DNA from: an uncultured Lachnospira sp.
Lineage (GTDB): Bacteria; Bacillota; Clostridia; Lachnospirales; Lachnospiraceae
Reading direction: 5' to 3'
Length of the DNA: 64,000 nucleotides
Assembly: GCA_910587485.1 (NCBI GenBank)
Contig: CAJUKN010000001.1
Location: forward strand, 1 to 64,000
Part shown: piece after piece, positions 48,765 to 57,863 of the stretch
Position numbering within the stretch: position 1 is the first letter of the stretch
How the letters are laid out: each line of letters starts with the position of its first letter
Translations under genes and position numbers: made by a program
Notes under the pieces: model-generated
Seen by the model: only the letters and a program-made list of their open reading frames with translations
What the model was told of the DNA's origin: nothing
The model's database searches: none

Positions 48765-49223
48765 ATGAAAAATAAAATGCTTTCCCAAAGTGTTGCTGAT
48801 AGTATCTTATCTATGATAACCATAGAAAAGCGTTTTTCTATTGGGGACAAGCTTTCAAATGAAATAGAATTATCACAGAAGCTTAATGTAAGCCGTACAA
48901 CATTGCGGGAAGCAATAAAAATATTGGTTGCTTATAATATACTGGAAATTAGACGTGGAAAAGGTACTTATGTTACAAAAAAGGCATTTGAACAGCCGCA
49001 GGATTTGGAACAACTCTGTGCGGCTAAAGTAAATGCAAAAGACCTTTATGAAATGCGGCTGATTTTTGAGCCAGAAGCAGCTTATCTTGCGGCTATTAGG
49101 GGAACAGATGCGGAGATAAAAAGGATTTATGAAGAATACTTCAAATCAATAATAGACATTGTGCATACGGCTTTTCGCATAGCAATATTATTTCTACTTA
49201 CATCTATTTTGTTAATAAGTTGA
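48765..49223 (+). pseudogene. FadR-type GntR regulator, C-terminally truncated
   Basis: 152 residues, start after AAGGTGGCAAAACC. HTH (SIGDKLSNEIELSQKLNVSRTTLREAIKIL) and the beginning of the FCD ligand domain (YEMRLIFEPEAAYLAAIRGT) are intact up to about residue 120. Then FKSIIDIVHTAFRIAILFLL is hydrophobic and unlike FCD, and the frame ends about 80 residues short. The break is shared with the start of the excisionase fragment, so an insertion or deletion joined them. It might still bind DNA. Confidence 0.75.
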
Positions 49224-49404
49224 AATAAAAGATAAATTGAATTTAACTGTTGAAAAAACAGCAAAATATAGCAATATTGAAATATGTAAATTAAATGAGA
49301 TTTTAAAGAAGTCTAATTGTCCTTTTGTGCTTTACATCGGAAGAAAGAAACTAATTAAACGCAAGGAATTTGAAAAGTATCTTATGAACACAATAGAATT
49401 ATGA
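49219..49404 (+). pseudogene. Excisionase fragment (Tn916 Xis-like)
   Basis: Reading from 49219: EIKDKLNLTVEKTAKYSNIE, then ICKLNEILKKSNCPFVLYIG and RKKLIKRKEFEKYL. This is the winged-HTH excisionase pattern of integrative elements (LT-x-EEA...L...CPFVL-x-G-x-K-LIKR-x-x-FEK). No ATG or ribosome site is left, and no integrase is near. It marks a lost mobile element between 48.5 and 49.4 kb. Confidence 0.7.
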
Positions 49405-49479
49405 TATGTTAGTTAAAAAATATAGAGTATCTATTAAAAATGGTGTAGTAATTGGTGTAAAAGAATGGAGGAATAACAA

Positions 49480-50526
49480 ATGCGAAAACATTATATTGAT
49501 AATTTGCGCAACTTGACAATTTTATTATTATTTCCAGTACATACCTTGATGATTTGGAATGACTTTGGTACAAAGTTTTATATATGGCAGGCAGAAAATA
49601 AATTGTTAAGTACACTAATTGTATCAGTCAATACATGGTTTATGCCAATATTATTTGTATTAGCTGGTATCAGTGCAAGATATTCTTTAAATAATCGGTC
49701 AAATAAAGAATTTATAATACAGCGTATTTATAAATTATTCATTCCATTTCTTTGTGGTATGATTTTTTTAGTCCCTTTTCAAACCTTATTTGCAAGAAAG
49801 TTTTTTGATAATTATAATGGGGGATTGCTGGCACATTGGAAGTATTTTTTCTCACATTGTACTGATTTTAGTGGGTATGATGGAGCATTTACGCCGGGAC
49901 AACTGTGGTTTATTTTATTTTTATTTATTATTTCAATGTGTTCTTTAATGATATTTCGATGGATTCCTTATTCAAAAGTAATAAAAAAAATAGAAAAATT
50001 CCCTATATGGGGAATTTTATTGCTCTTTATTCCAATAGGATTGATGTATTATTTGGGCAATTTTGGAGGTTTTAGTCTAGGAAAAGATTGGGCGTTATTT
50101 TTAATTGGGTATTATTTTTTAAGCAGTGATATTATAATGGACAAACTAGAAAAAAAGATAAAGGTGTTGTCTGTATTGTGGTTTGTAGGGATAATAACTT
50201 TAGTATTGATGTATTATAATTTTTCTTACTATGGTGATTGGGGCGTTCATTTTATTGGTTGGTGTTCCATTTTATTTTTACTTGCTTTTGGAAGGAAATT
50301 TTTAAATAAAAGAACAAAATTTACACAATATTTTAATCATGCATCCTATCCAATCTATATTTTACATCAATCTATTTTAGTAGCATTGGCATATTATATG
50401 GTACAAGTAATAGATAGTTTATTGCTGCAAGTATTGAGTGTTGGCATTGGCAGTTTTGTATTGACCGTATTGGCATACCATTTGATTCGATGGATACCTG
50501 TTGTCAGAAAGATGATAGGAATTTAG
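49480..50526 (+). CDS. Acyltransferase 3 family membrane protein
   Basis: 348 residues, start after GAATGGAGGAATAACA. About ten membrane helices; begins RKHYIDNLRNLTILLLFPVHTLMIW, where the His is the family catalytic residue (R-x-x--D-x-LR...H). Members O-acetylate sugars in peptidoglycan or capsule. C-terminal YPIYILHQS is also typical. Substrate unknown. It stands between the mobile scar and a convergent XRE gene. Confidence 0.9.
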   Translation: MRKHYIDNLRNLTILLLFPVHTLMIWNDFGTKFYIWQAENKLLSTLIVSVNTWFMPILFVLAGISARYSLNNRSNKEFIIQRIYKLFIPFLCGMIFLVPFQTLFARKFFDNYNGGLLAHWKYFFSHCTDFSGYDGAFTPGQLWFILFLFIISMCSLMIFRWIPYSKVIKKIEKFPIWGILLLFIPIGLMYYLGNFGGFSLGKDWALFLIGYYFLSSDIIMDKLEKKIKVLSVLWFVGIITLVLMYYNFSYYGDWGVHFIGWCSILFLLAFGRKFLNKRTKFTQYFNHASYPIYILHQSILVALAYYMVQVIDSLLLQVLSVGIGSFVLTVLAYHLIRWIPVVRKMIGI

Positions 50527-50619
50527 AGAGACTATTTGTATTTCAAAATCAACCAGTTATTGTAAATAGGTTGAAAGTAATAGTTGCAAGAGTGAAAAAA
50601 TACAAGTTTTATTAAAATA

Positions 50620-50672
50620 TTAGCTTCTATGTTGCTTTTAAAAATTAGTCGCAGCATAAAAGCTAAAAATGA
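50620..50672 (-). terminator. Terminator between convergent genes
   Basis: TTAGCTT-CT-ATGTTGC and GCAGCAT-AA-AAGCTAA pair over 14 bp with a G-U; T-rich sequence follows on the minus side. Confidence 0.65.
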
Positions 50673-50706
50673 AATAATAAAAGATATCATTTAGAAAATT
50701 TGCCGT

Positions 50707-51552
50707 TTAAGCATTTTTTGTATAATCAACAATCAATAAGGTAAGAGCGCTGATAAGAATGATTCCAAAAGCCAATATATCCCATGCATCAAACATTGGC
50801 TCTAAAAGGATTTTTGCGAGGATTTGCTTGATTGCAAGATTTAAAGGTATGATAAGTAGCAAAGAAAGTGATATTGCTCGTATTTTTCGTGTTTTCAATT
50901 TTTTAAAAAGAAAATAAACAATCCATAAATAAAGAATTGAAAAGAAAGAAGTACGAATACCTATAGGCATAATTAAGGTGTCTCCTCCAATGATTTTGCT
51001 AAGTACATATAGAAATGGGATAATTAAAAGGCTAGAGGTTATTAAAGAGCCTAAAATGCCTTTCTTTTTATAGTGTATTATAGGCATTAGTACGAACCAT
51101 GCAAAAATAATGGAGCTAATTGGAAAGAGTGACCAAGTAAAAGTGCCTGATATGGCAATATCACAAATAGAACATATAATAATGCTAAGCAACAATACCA
51201 AGGAAAAAGATAGTGTTAATATATTTTGAAAAGACATCATTTTTTTTTGTGTTGATTTTTCTGCATAAGCTAAAGCATTATCAACATTTTTTTTAATGTC
51301 TTTAGAAATCTGTTCATTGGATGGCTGTTCATTTTTTCGTCCATTAAGCAATTCGCTTGTAGTGATACCAAGAATATCTGAAATAGGATTTAAAAGCGAA
51401 ATGTCAGGGCAGCTTAAGCCTCTTTCCCATTTTGATACTGCTTTGTCTGTGATATGTAATTGATTGGCTAACTCTTTTTGTGTCATCTTTTTTTCTTTTC
51501 TTAATTGTGCAATAAACTTGCCAATATTTTGTTCCTGTTCCTTTACATCCAT
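50707..51552 (-). CDS. XRE-family regulator with membrane domain
   Basis: 281 residues, start behind AGAAAGGAACTTTTATA. Cro/C1-type HTH at 10-70 (FIAQLRKEKKMTQKELANQL, KWERGLSCPDISLLNPISD) followed by five membrane helices from about 105 to 278. Such membrane-bound XRE regulators are found beside exporter or bacteriocin genes; the adjacent genes here do not suggest a target. Confidence 0.88.
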   Translation of the reverse strand: MDVKEQEQNIGKFIAQLRKEKKMTQKELANQLHITDKAVSKWERGLSCPDISLLNPISDILGITTSELLNGRKNEQPSNEQISKDIKKNVDNALAYAEKSTQKKMMSFQNILTLSFSLVLLLSIIICSICDIAISGTFTWSLFPISSIIFAWFVLMPIIHYKKKGILGSLITSSLLIIPFLYVLSKIIGGDTLIMPIGIRTSFFSILYLWIVYFLFKKLKTRKIRAISLSLLLIIPLNLAIKQILAKILLEPMFDAWDILAFGIILISALTLLIVDYTKNA

Positions 51553-51755
51553 TATAAAAGTTCCTTTCTAGTTTTGTATTTATAAATGTATAAGTATTAT
51601 AAATGATATATTTTCTAGTCTTTGTGAATAAGTATTTAAATCATTTATTATCTTATAGGATTATTTTGCCATAGCTTTTATAAAATGCGCAACCGACTAA
51701 CCGTTTATTATACTAAACATACCAAAGTAAACTGTTGGTTTACAAGCGTATATCT

Positions 51756-52523
51756 TTAATATCCCCATATTTCAACGGCAGTATAGGTATGACTGTAATG
51801 GTAACCAAGTTTTTTTGCTAAAGAAAGAGAAATTTCATTTTGTGCATCCCAGCTTGGATATAACTGTTGTTTTAAGCATTCCAATATCAGTTGTGCGCCA
51901 CATACAGAAGCTAAGCCTTTTTGCTGATATTCTTTTTTTGTGTCAATTTCGATTTCGATGCCTTTTTGATATCTGGAATAAGAGGAAGCACCAGACACCA
52001 TGATATGGTCTTTTAAAATAATTATTCCCAATCCTAGTTTACAATACTCTTTATAATCTTTAAATTGGGATACCAAATCGGCACTCCATTTTTCGGATTT
52101 GCACATATGATAAAAAGTTTCATCTATTTTATGTATAGTGTATTCGTTTGATAGAGAGGCAACCATTGTTTTAAGTTTTTCTTGATTAAAAATATCAGGT
52201 TCTTTTTTCGTTGCATAGCGTGAAATGATTTTTGCTTTATTACCATAAAGCTGTATAATCATTTTTTTCCATTCTTCATTTTGAGGAATCATAATCATAA
52301 AATCTTGAGTACACCAATCTGGTTTATATGCTGCTAATTCTGCACAAGGTTTTCCTGCAAAAAAGGTAAAGTCTCCAATGATAGCCATTGCAGATGTAGG
52401 ACAAGTTAAATGATTGGCATAAATCTTACCCATAATTTTCTGTAAACAAGACCAAATGAGTGTTTCGTCCCATTTATCAAACAGGAAAGCAACATTTTTT
52501 GTTTCTGTGATTTCATATATCAT
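51756..52523 (-). CDS. GNAT acetyltransferase (PF12746-like)
   Basis: 255 residues from the ATG at 52523, behind GGAGAGTATTTTT; a start at 52589 would translate the repeat region. N-terminal half without clear motifs (LIWSCLQKIMGKIYA), C-terminal half GNAT: IIILKDHIMVSGASSYSRYQKGIEIEID, then QKGLASVCGAQLILECL (acetyl-CoA loop) and LAKKLGYHYSHTYTAVEIWGY. A large GNAT family with an extra N-terminal domain. Substrate unknown. Confidence 0.85.
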   Translation of the reverse strand: MIYEITETKNVAFLFDKWDETLIWSCLQKIMGKIYANHLTCPTSAMAIIGDFTFFAGKPCAELAAYKPDWCTQDFMIMIPQNEEWKKMIIQLYGNKAKIISRYATKKEPDIFNQEKLKTMVASLSNEYTIHKIDETFYHMCKSEKWSADLVSQFKDYKEYCKLGLGIIILKDHIMVSGASSYSRYQKGIEIEIDTKKEYQQKGLASVCGAQLILECLKQQLYPSWDAQNEISLSLAKKLGYHYSHTYTAVEIWGY

Positions 52524-52570
52524 AAAAATACTCTCCAAAGTGTAAAAATTGCGTAATAAAAATTTATAAA

Positions 52571-52635
52571 GCAAGTCCTGACCTCCCACTTGTGCCGCTG
52601 TGGCAGTGAAATAGGGACTTCATTGATGAGGTTAA
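52571..52635. repeat. IS200/IS605-like end hairpin, copy 2 (degraded)
   Basis: AAGTCCTGACCTCCCACT, GTGCC-GCTGT-GGCAG and AGGGACTTCATTGATGAGGT match the copy at 30491-30556 in the same order with mismatches. Confidence 0.5.
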
Positions 52636-52801
52636 AATATTTATATTACATGTCTTAATTTTATCACATCATTATGTCTTTATGTATAAAATAAAATAAA
52701 AAGATAGAAATGTAGGGGTGAAAAAATGGATTTTACGTCAGAAAAATAGAAAGTAAAAGAAATGGTGTAAATTTTATTTTAAATAGCAAAGGAGAGATAG
52801 A

Positions 52802-54151
52802 ATGGGCAATCAATTAATATGGCATGAACGATTTAATATTGGTGTAGAGCTCATCGACAAGGAACACAGGAAACTTTTTAGTATTATAAACAAGTTATTT
52901 GCGTTCACAAATCAAGAATTAAAAAGTCAATGGGCTTGTCAAGAAGTCATTAAATATTTTAAAGACCATGCCTTAAAGCATTTTGCAGAGGAAGAGGCTT
53001 ATATGGAATCTATTTATTATGAAGGCTTAGAAACGCATAAGCGTATTCATAATGATTTTCGTAAAAAAATATTGCCAGCTCTTGAGAAAGAATTAGAACA
53101 GACAGCGTATTGCACAGAATCTATTAATCATTTTTTAGGTGTTTGTGCAGGTTGGCTTCTTGGACACACCTTGACGGAAGACCAAGCAATAACACGAAAA
53201 GGTGTGCTAAGTAAATGGGATGAACTTTTATCTGATGAAAAGCAAGACACATTGATACAGATAATAATTCAGCTTTTATATGAATTATTCCAGTTAGAAA
53301 CAAAGGTAATCAGTGAATCGTATGGCGGAGAGCGATTTGGAAAGGCTATATATTACCGTTTAGTTTATGGGAAAAATAAAGATGAAAGATTGGAAGTTAT
53401 TTTAGCTTTTGAGGAAAAGTTGTTGACAGGTACAGTTGGCAAAATTATTGGCGACCAATCTGGTAAAGTTGATGTTATGATGTTAAATGTTACCCGATAT
53501 ATGGCAAAGCAGTTTATGAATCGAATTGGAAAATATTTTGCAGATGGTAATTTTTTTGAAGTGAAAAAAGAAAATCTATTAACTTATAATCAGTTTAAGA
53601 ATATTTTTGATGAAAATCATATGCAGTGCAGTTTGCTGTTTGATACAGGAGAAGGATATTTAGCATATTGTGTTATTGCATCACCAGTACTTCAAGATAA
53701 AATTGAAAATTCCATTAAGACCGACAATGAGATGATAGAGATGAAACAATATCTTAAAAAGAACAAAATAAGTAAAAAAAAGAAAATACTTGTGGTAGAT
53801 GATTCTAAAATGCTAAGGCAGGCTATGAAAGAACTGTTAAAGCAAGACTATGAGGTTGAGTTGGCAAAGTCAGGAATTGCTGCAATTCAATGTATTTCTT
53901 TAAACCGACCGGATTTAATTTTATTGGATTATAATATGCCAATTTGCAATGGTAAACAAGTGTTGGAGATGATTCGTTCCGAGGAAGATTTTGCAGATAT
54001 TCCTGTTTTTTTCCTAACAGGAAGGGTAGATAAGGAAAGTGTAATGAAGATTATGCCTTTAAATCCAGAAGGGTATCTGTTAAAAACATTAAAACCAATG
54101 GAGATTAAGAAAAATATAGATGATTATTTTAAAAATAAAAAAATATTGTAA
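52802..54151 (+). CDS. Hemerythrin - CheX-like - response regulator receiver fusion
   Basis: 449 residues, start after AAAGGAGAGATAGA. Residues 1-135 are a bacteriohemerythrin: IDKEHRKLF, HALKHFAEEEAYM, HKRIHNDF supply the His and acidic di-iron ligands. Residues about 145-310 seem a CheX-like domain (YYRLVYGKNKD, LTYNQFKNIF). Residues about 325-449 are a receiver: VVDDSKMLRQAMKELL, phosphorylatable Asp in LILLDYNMP, and LTGR, LKPME. This suggests an O2-responsive input coupled to a phosphorylation output. A single gene with a strong terminator. Confidence 0.85.
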   Translation: MGNQLIWHERFNIGVELIDKEHRKLFSIINKLFAFTNQELKSQWACQEVIKYFKDHALKHFAEEEAYMESIYYEGLETHKRIHNDFRKKILPALEKELEQTAYCTESINHFLGVCAGWLLGHTLTEDQAITRKGVLSKWDELLSDEKQDTLIQIIIQLLYELFQLETKVISESYGGERFGKAIYYRLVYGKNKDERLEVILAFEEKLLTGTVGKIIGDQSGKVDVMMLNVTRYMAKQFMNRIGKYFADGNFFEVKKENLLTYNQFKNIFDENHMQCSLLFDTGEGYLAYCVIASPVLQDKIENSIKTDNEMIEMKQYLKKNKISKKKKILVVDDSKMLRQAMKELLKQDYEVELAKSGIAAIQCISLNRPDLILLDYNMPICNGKQVLEMIRSEEDFADIPVFFLTGRVDKESVMKIMPLNPEGYLLKTLKPMEIKKNIDDYFKNKKIL

Positions 54152-54194
54152 AAAATATATAATATAACAAAAAATGAAGGCTGTCATAAATCAA

Positions 54195-54255
54195 GCTTCC
54201 TTCTATGTGTTCAGTGTTTTATTTTTCACTTGTCTACCTAGAAGGAAGCATTTTT
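54195..54255 (+). terminator. Terminator of the hemerythrin-REC gene
   Basis: GCTTCCTTCTA (54195-54205) and TAGAAGGAAGC (54239-54249), perfect 11 bp, then ATTTTTC. Confidence 0.85.
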
Positions 54256-54288
54256 CATTTTATACCAGATAAAATAATATTTGGTAGT

Positions 54289-54315
54289 CAAAGCGGATAT
54301 TCGCAATCCGCTTTG
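54289..54315. repeat. AAGCGGAT stem-loop family, perfect copy 3
   Basis: CAAAGCGGAT (54289-54298) and ATCCGCTTTG (54306-54315), a perfect 10-bp stem with a 7-base loop, directly after the carbonic anhydrase stop on the minus strand. Confidence 0.7.
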
Positions 54316-54317
54316 AT

Positions 54318-54872
54318 TTATGATAAAAATTCTACATGCCCATCATCAATATGGTAAACAGCACCAATTACTTTTAAGCCTTCTTCTGTATCTTGAATGT
54401 TGAGGCTTTCTTTAATCTGTGCAACACTGTGATTGAGGTTTAGACAGCAGGCTTTGTAAGGATTAGTTTCATTTCCAATAGCCGTTTGAATTTCTTTGGT
54501 AATGGATTTTATGTAACCTTTTGCTCCACCTTCTATTGCAGCACCAACTGCACCACAGTTTGTATGACCAAGAACAACAACAAGATTACAGCCAAGATGG
54601 TCTGCCGCATATTCTACACTGCCTAGTTGATGATTATCAATGACATTTCCAGCTACACGTATAACAAATAATTCACCAATTCCTGCTGAAAAGATACTTT
54701 CAGGTATTACACGAGAATCGGAACAAGTAATAATAATAGCGTAAGGATGCTGTCCGTTCTCACAGGTATCTTTACGGATTGCCAGTGAGACATCTCCTAA
54801 ACTGGTCGTTGTGTTTAAATAATTTGCATTTCCATCTTGAAGTTTTTGCAATGCTTCTTTTGCAGAAATCAT
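54318..54872 (-). CDS. Beta-class carbonic anhydrase
   Basis: 184 residues from ATG 54872 behind AAAAAAGGAGG. Zinc ligands and Asp-Arg dyad: CSDSR (about 45-49) and HTNCGA (about 99-104), with VIRVAGNVID and a C-terminal IGAVYHIDDGHVEFL typical of the family. It interconverts CO2 and bicarbonate, supplying carboxylases. A single gene. Confidence 0.95.
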   Translation of the reverse strand: MISAKEALQKLQDGNANYLNTTTSLGDVSLAIRKDTCENGQHPYAIIITCSDSRVIPESIFSAGIGELFVIRVAGNVIDNHQLGSVEYAADHLGCNLVVVLGHTNCGAVGAAIEGGAKGYIKSITKEIQTAIGNETNPYKACCLNLNHSVAQIKESLNIQDTEEGLKVIGAVYHIDDGHVEFLS

Positions 54873-54997
54873 AATATAAACCTCCTTTTTTTGTAAAAAG
54901 AATATCATTTTTAATAAAAATTGTAAATATTTTGTTTTGAAAAAAAATAAATAATATGTATTAATATAATCTGTTTTATTACCAATAAAATAAGTTT

Positions 54998-55564
54998 TTA
55001 AAGGTCAATATGAGCGCCAGAATTTGTGTTTAATTTGTTAAACTCTCCTATTAGTGTATAAGCAGAAGCAAGGTTGTTCATTACATCAAAACCAATATAG
55101 GCTAATTCATTTTGATTGTTCATATAAGTAATAATTAAGTACTTTGTGACGGTTTTAATTTTTTTTGTTTTAGCCCTTCCTCCGATAATTGCACCGAGCG
55201 TTCCAAACATAACACCTCCAGCAATAGCTCCACCAACGCTAGAAACAAGCTGTTGTTGAATTTCAGTATCGGTTTTGATACACATATATGTTATTTTTTC
55301 TCGCATCAAAGTGATACTGGTCGTTCCAGACTTAAATTCAATTCGATTAGGAAATGAAAATATTTCACATAAAAGATTTTCTGCAATAGGAAGTCCATTG
55401 ACATGTGGAAATGTAGCATGCACCGTTAATCCTTGCTCTTTGAGAGTATTTAATTGTTGCGTGTCTCTCTTTTTTGCTTGAGAAGTGAGACGTATCATTT
55501 TAATACAAAAGATAACAAAAACAAGCAAAACTCCTATAATGATTAAAAGCGGCAAAATATCCAT
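54998..55564 (-). CDS. Membrane-anchored protein with glycine-zipper and PH-like core
   Basis: 188 residues, start after AAGAAAGGATAGATATT. One N-terminal membrane helix (about 4-24), a beta-rich domain (about 50-120) that resembles the bacterial PH-like fold, and a glycine-zipper SSVGGAIAGGVMFGTLGAIIGG near 110-135 that may insert into membrane. Unknown function. It lies before the nucleotidyltransferase region on the opposite strand. Confidence 0.65.
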   Translation of the reverse strand: MDILPLLIIIGVLLVFVIFCIKMIRLTSQAKKRDTQQLNTLKEQGLTVHATFPHVNGLPIAENLLCEIFSFPNRIEFKSGTTSITLMREKITYMCIKTDTEIQQQLVSSVGGAIAGGVMFGTLGAIIGGRAKTKKIKTVTKYLIITYMNNQNELAYIGFDVMNNLASAYTLIGEFNKLNTNSGAHIDL

Positions 55565-55765
55565 AATATCTATCCTTTCTTTATTAATATTTAATTTCTA
55601 TTTTATAAAAGATGAAATATAATGTCAATAAAATATTTAATAAGAAATATTTTTATTGAAAAAGAAATTGATACCAATCAAATAAGTGTGTTTGCAAATT
55701 TTTAGTATAAATTTATATTGATTTATGTTACAATAATTCAATAAAAAAGACAAGAACGCATATAA

Positions 55766-55977
55766 ATGAAGCTAGAAGGTGAAAAATTAGACAAAGAGAT
55801 TGAGAGTATTTTTGATTTGGAAAATGAAGTGTATGATTATTTATTTTTAGAGAACAATGTATTTTTAGTTGTCAAGTGGGAGGTTTTCCATTTTTTACAC
55901 AAGATGACCCAAAAGAATATCAACAAAATGAGGGAAAATATGGATTTTATAAAGCAAATCAATTCGCAACAATATGA
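55766..55977 (+). pseudogene. YwqG-like (DUF1963) C-terminal fossil
   Basis: From 55766, LEGEKLDKEIESIFDLENEV and YDYLFLENNVF, then after a frame change QVGGFPFFTQDDPKEYQQNE and GKYGFYKANQF (55873-55977). GG-F/Y-P-x-FTQ-x-DP is the hallmark of YwqG-type proteins. A frameshift near 55870 separates the two halves, and the N-terminal two thirds are lost. Confidence 0.6.
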
Positions 55978-56965
55978 TTTTTTAAGAACCAATAAAAGAC
56001 TTGGAAATCGCATTATTTTAATGGGACTTGGAGGCAGTTATGCCTATGGGACAAATAATGAAAACAGCGATATTGATTTTCGAGGAGTGACATTAAATTT
56101 GCCATCAGACTTGCTGGGATTAACAGAATTTGAACAATATGAAGATGCAAATACAGATACGGTTATCTATTCTTTTAATAAGATGATAAAATTATTGCTG
56201 GAATGCAATCCCAATATTATAGAATTGTTAGGCTTAGATGATAGTCAATATTTAATAAAGACAGAATTGGGTCAAAAATTATTGGATAATCGGCATTTGT
56301 TTTTATCCAAGAGAGCAGCAAAGTCTTTTGGCGGATATGCAGGCGCCCAGCTTAGAAGATTACAAAATGCGATTGCCAGAGATTCTATGCCACAGCAAGA
56401 GCGAGAGCAGCATATTTATAATTCTGTAAAAAATGCTTTGGAAGATTTTGCACGAAAAAATGATATGTTTGACAAAGGAACCATTCATATTTACATCGAT
56501 AAGTCGGACAATCCAGAATTAGAGACAGAACTATTTGTGGATGCACAGTATACACATTTGCCATTGCGTGATTATGAAAATATGTTAGGTGCTATGAATA
56601 ATGTTGTCAGAGGTTATGATAAAATTGGAAAGCGCAATAAGAAAAAAGATGATAATCATTTAAATAAACATGCCATGCATTTGATTCGTCTGTTTATGAT
56701 GGCGATTGATATTTTGGAAAAAGGCGAGATAAAGACACATAGAATAGATGATTTAGAACTTCTTAGAAGCATAAGACGTGGTGATTTTCAAAAGGAAGAT
56801 AAAACATTTTCAGATGAGTTTTATGCAATATTATCGGATTATGAAAACCGGCTGAATATAGCAACAAAGAATACTGCTTTGCCAGATAATCCAGATATGG
56901 CAAAGGTTGAGGCGTTTGTTGAGTATGTGAATAGGAAAGCAGTAGAAATGGAGGATTTTTATTGA
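55940..56965 (+). CDS. RlaP-like nucleotidyltransferase (PF10127-like)
   Basis: 341 residues from ATG 55940 (MDFIKQINSQQYDFLRTNKR), which follows AATGAGGG. A start at 55766 would include part of the YwqG fossil and is rejected. The polymerase-beta-type palm shows GGSYAYGTNNENSDIDFRG (near 28-46), with the D-x-D metal site, and a helical C-terminal domain. RlaP proteins occur in RNA-repair and conflict loci; a second member overlaps downstream. Function here unknown. Confidence 0.8.
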   Translation: MDFIKQINSQQYDFLRTNKRLGNRIILMGLGGSYAYGTNNENSDIDFRGVTLNLPSDLLGLTEFEQYEDANTDTVIYSFNKMIKLLLECNPNIIELLGLDDSQYLIKTELGQKLLDNRHLFLSKRAAKSFGGYAGAQLRRLQNAIARDSMPQQEREQHIYNSVKNALEDFARKNDMFDKGTIHIYIDKSDNPELETELFVDAQYTHLPLRDYENMLGAMNNVVRGYDKIGKRNKKKDDNHLNKHAMHLIRLFMMAIDILEKGEIKTHRIDDLELLRSIRRGDFQKEDKTFSDEFYAILSDYENRLNIATKNTALPDNPDMAKVEAFVEYVNRKAVEMEDFY

Positions 56966-57744
56966 ACATTAGACAAGAGATTATAAATAAGCTTTTAGAG
57001 ATAGAACAAAAAGAACAAGTGAAGGTTTTGTATGCGGTGGAGTCCGGCAGCAGAGCATGGGGTGTGGAATCACCAGACAGTGATTATGATGTGCGGTTTG
57101 TATATGTCAGACCAATGAAAGATTATTTAAGGCTTCAAGAACAAAAAGATATTATTGAATGGCAGCTTGATGAAGTATTTGATATGAATGGCTGGGACTT
57201 AAAAAAGACGCTTATACAGTTTCATAAGGGAAATGCAACGCTGTTTGAGTGGGCAAATTCGCCTATTGTCTATAAAACAACCAATGAATGGAGTTTTATT
57301 TATAAATATGCCAAGTCATATTTTTCGGAAAAAATAGCATTGTATCACTATTATGGAACAGCAAATAGTACATTGAAACAATATTTGCAAGACGATAAGG
57401 TTTGGTATAAAAAATATATTTATGCTTTAAGACCACTTTTAGCTTGTCGTTTTATTGAGGATACACATACAATTCCGCCAGTTCGTTTTGAGGATTTATT
57501 GTCTTGTGTTTTGTCAAAAGAATTGTTAAATGAGATTGAAACCATGCTTGTTATCAAAGCGGCAAGTGATGAAAAGGATTTGCATCCAAAAATGCCAATA
57601 ATACAACAGTATATAGAAGAACAGATTGTTCGCTATGAACAGTTGGCAAAGTCTATGGAAGATGACCGTGTTGCAGATTGGAAAGCATTGGATAATATTT
57701 TTTTAGAAATATTAACTTCATTAGAAAACTCTTTTACTTGTTGA
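56962..57744 (+). CDS. Second RlaP-like nucleotidyltransferase
   Basis: 260 residues, TTG start at 56962 behind GGAGGATTTTTA, overlapping the previous stop by four bases. Nucleotidyltransferase core AVESGSRAWGVESPDSDYDVRFVYV (near 24-48) has the GS...DSDYD metal site; C-terminal half helical (YALRPLLACRFIE). Coupled to the upstream paralogue. Two paralogues in tandem suggest a heterodimer or two substrates. Confidence 0.85.
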   Translation: MNIRQEIINKLLEIEQKEQVKVLYAVESGSRAWGVESPDSDYDVRFVYVRPMKDYLRLQEQKDIIEWQLDEVFDMNGWDLKKTLIQFHKGNATLFEWANSPIVYKTTNEWSFIYKYAKSYFSEKIALYHYYGTANSTLKQYLQDDKVWYKKYIYALRPLLACRFIEDTHTIPPVRFEDLLSCVLSKELLNEIETMLVIKAASDEKDLHPKMPIIQQYIEEQIVRYEQLAKSMEDDRVADWKALDNIFLEILTSLENSFTC

Positions 57745-57863
57745 TGTTATGAATAAGCAGTTTTTAATTTAAATTAAAGTAAGATTTTTAAATGAAAATA
57801 AGTAATGTAAATAACTTATAATATTTAAAAAATTTATAATATAAAAAATAAAAGGAGAAAACA

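Noticed and set aside
55766..55939. N-terminal extension of the nucleotidyltransferase
   Set aside because: The residues belong to a YwqG-like fossil, and a ribosome site precedes ATG 55940.
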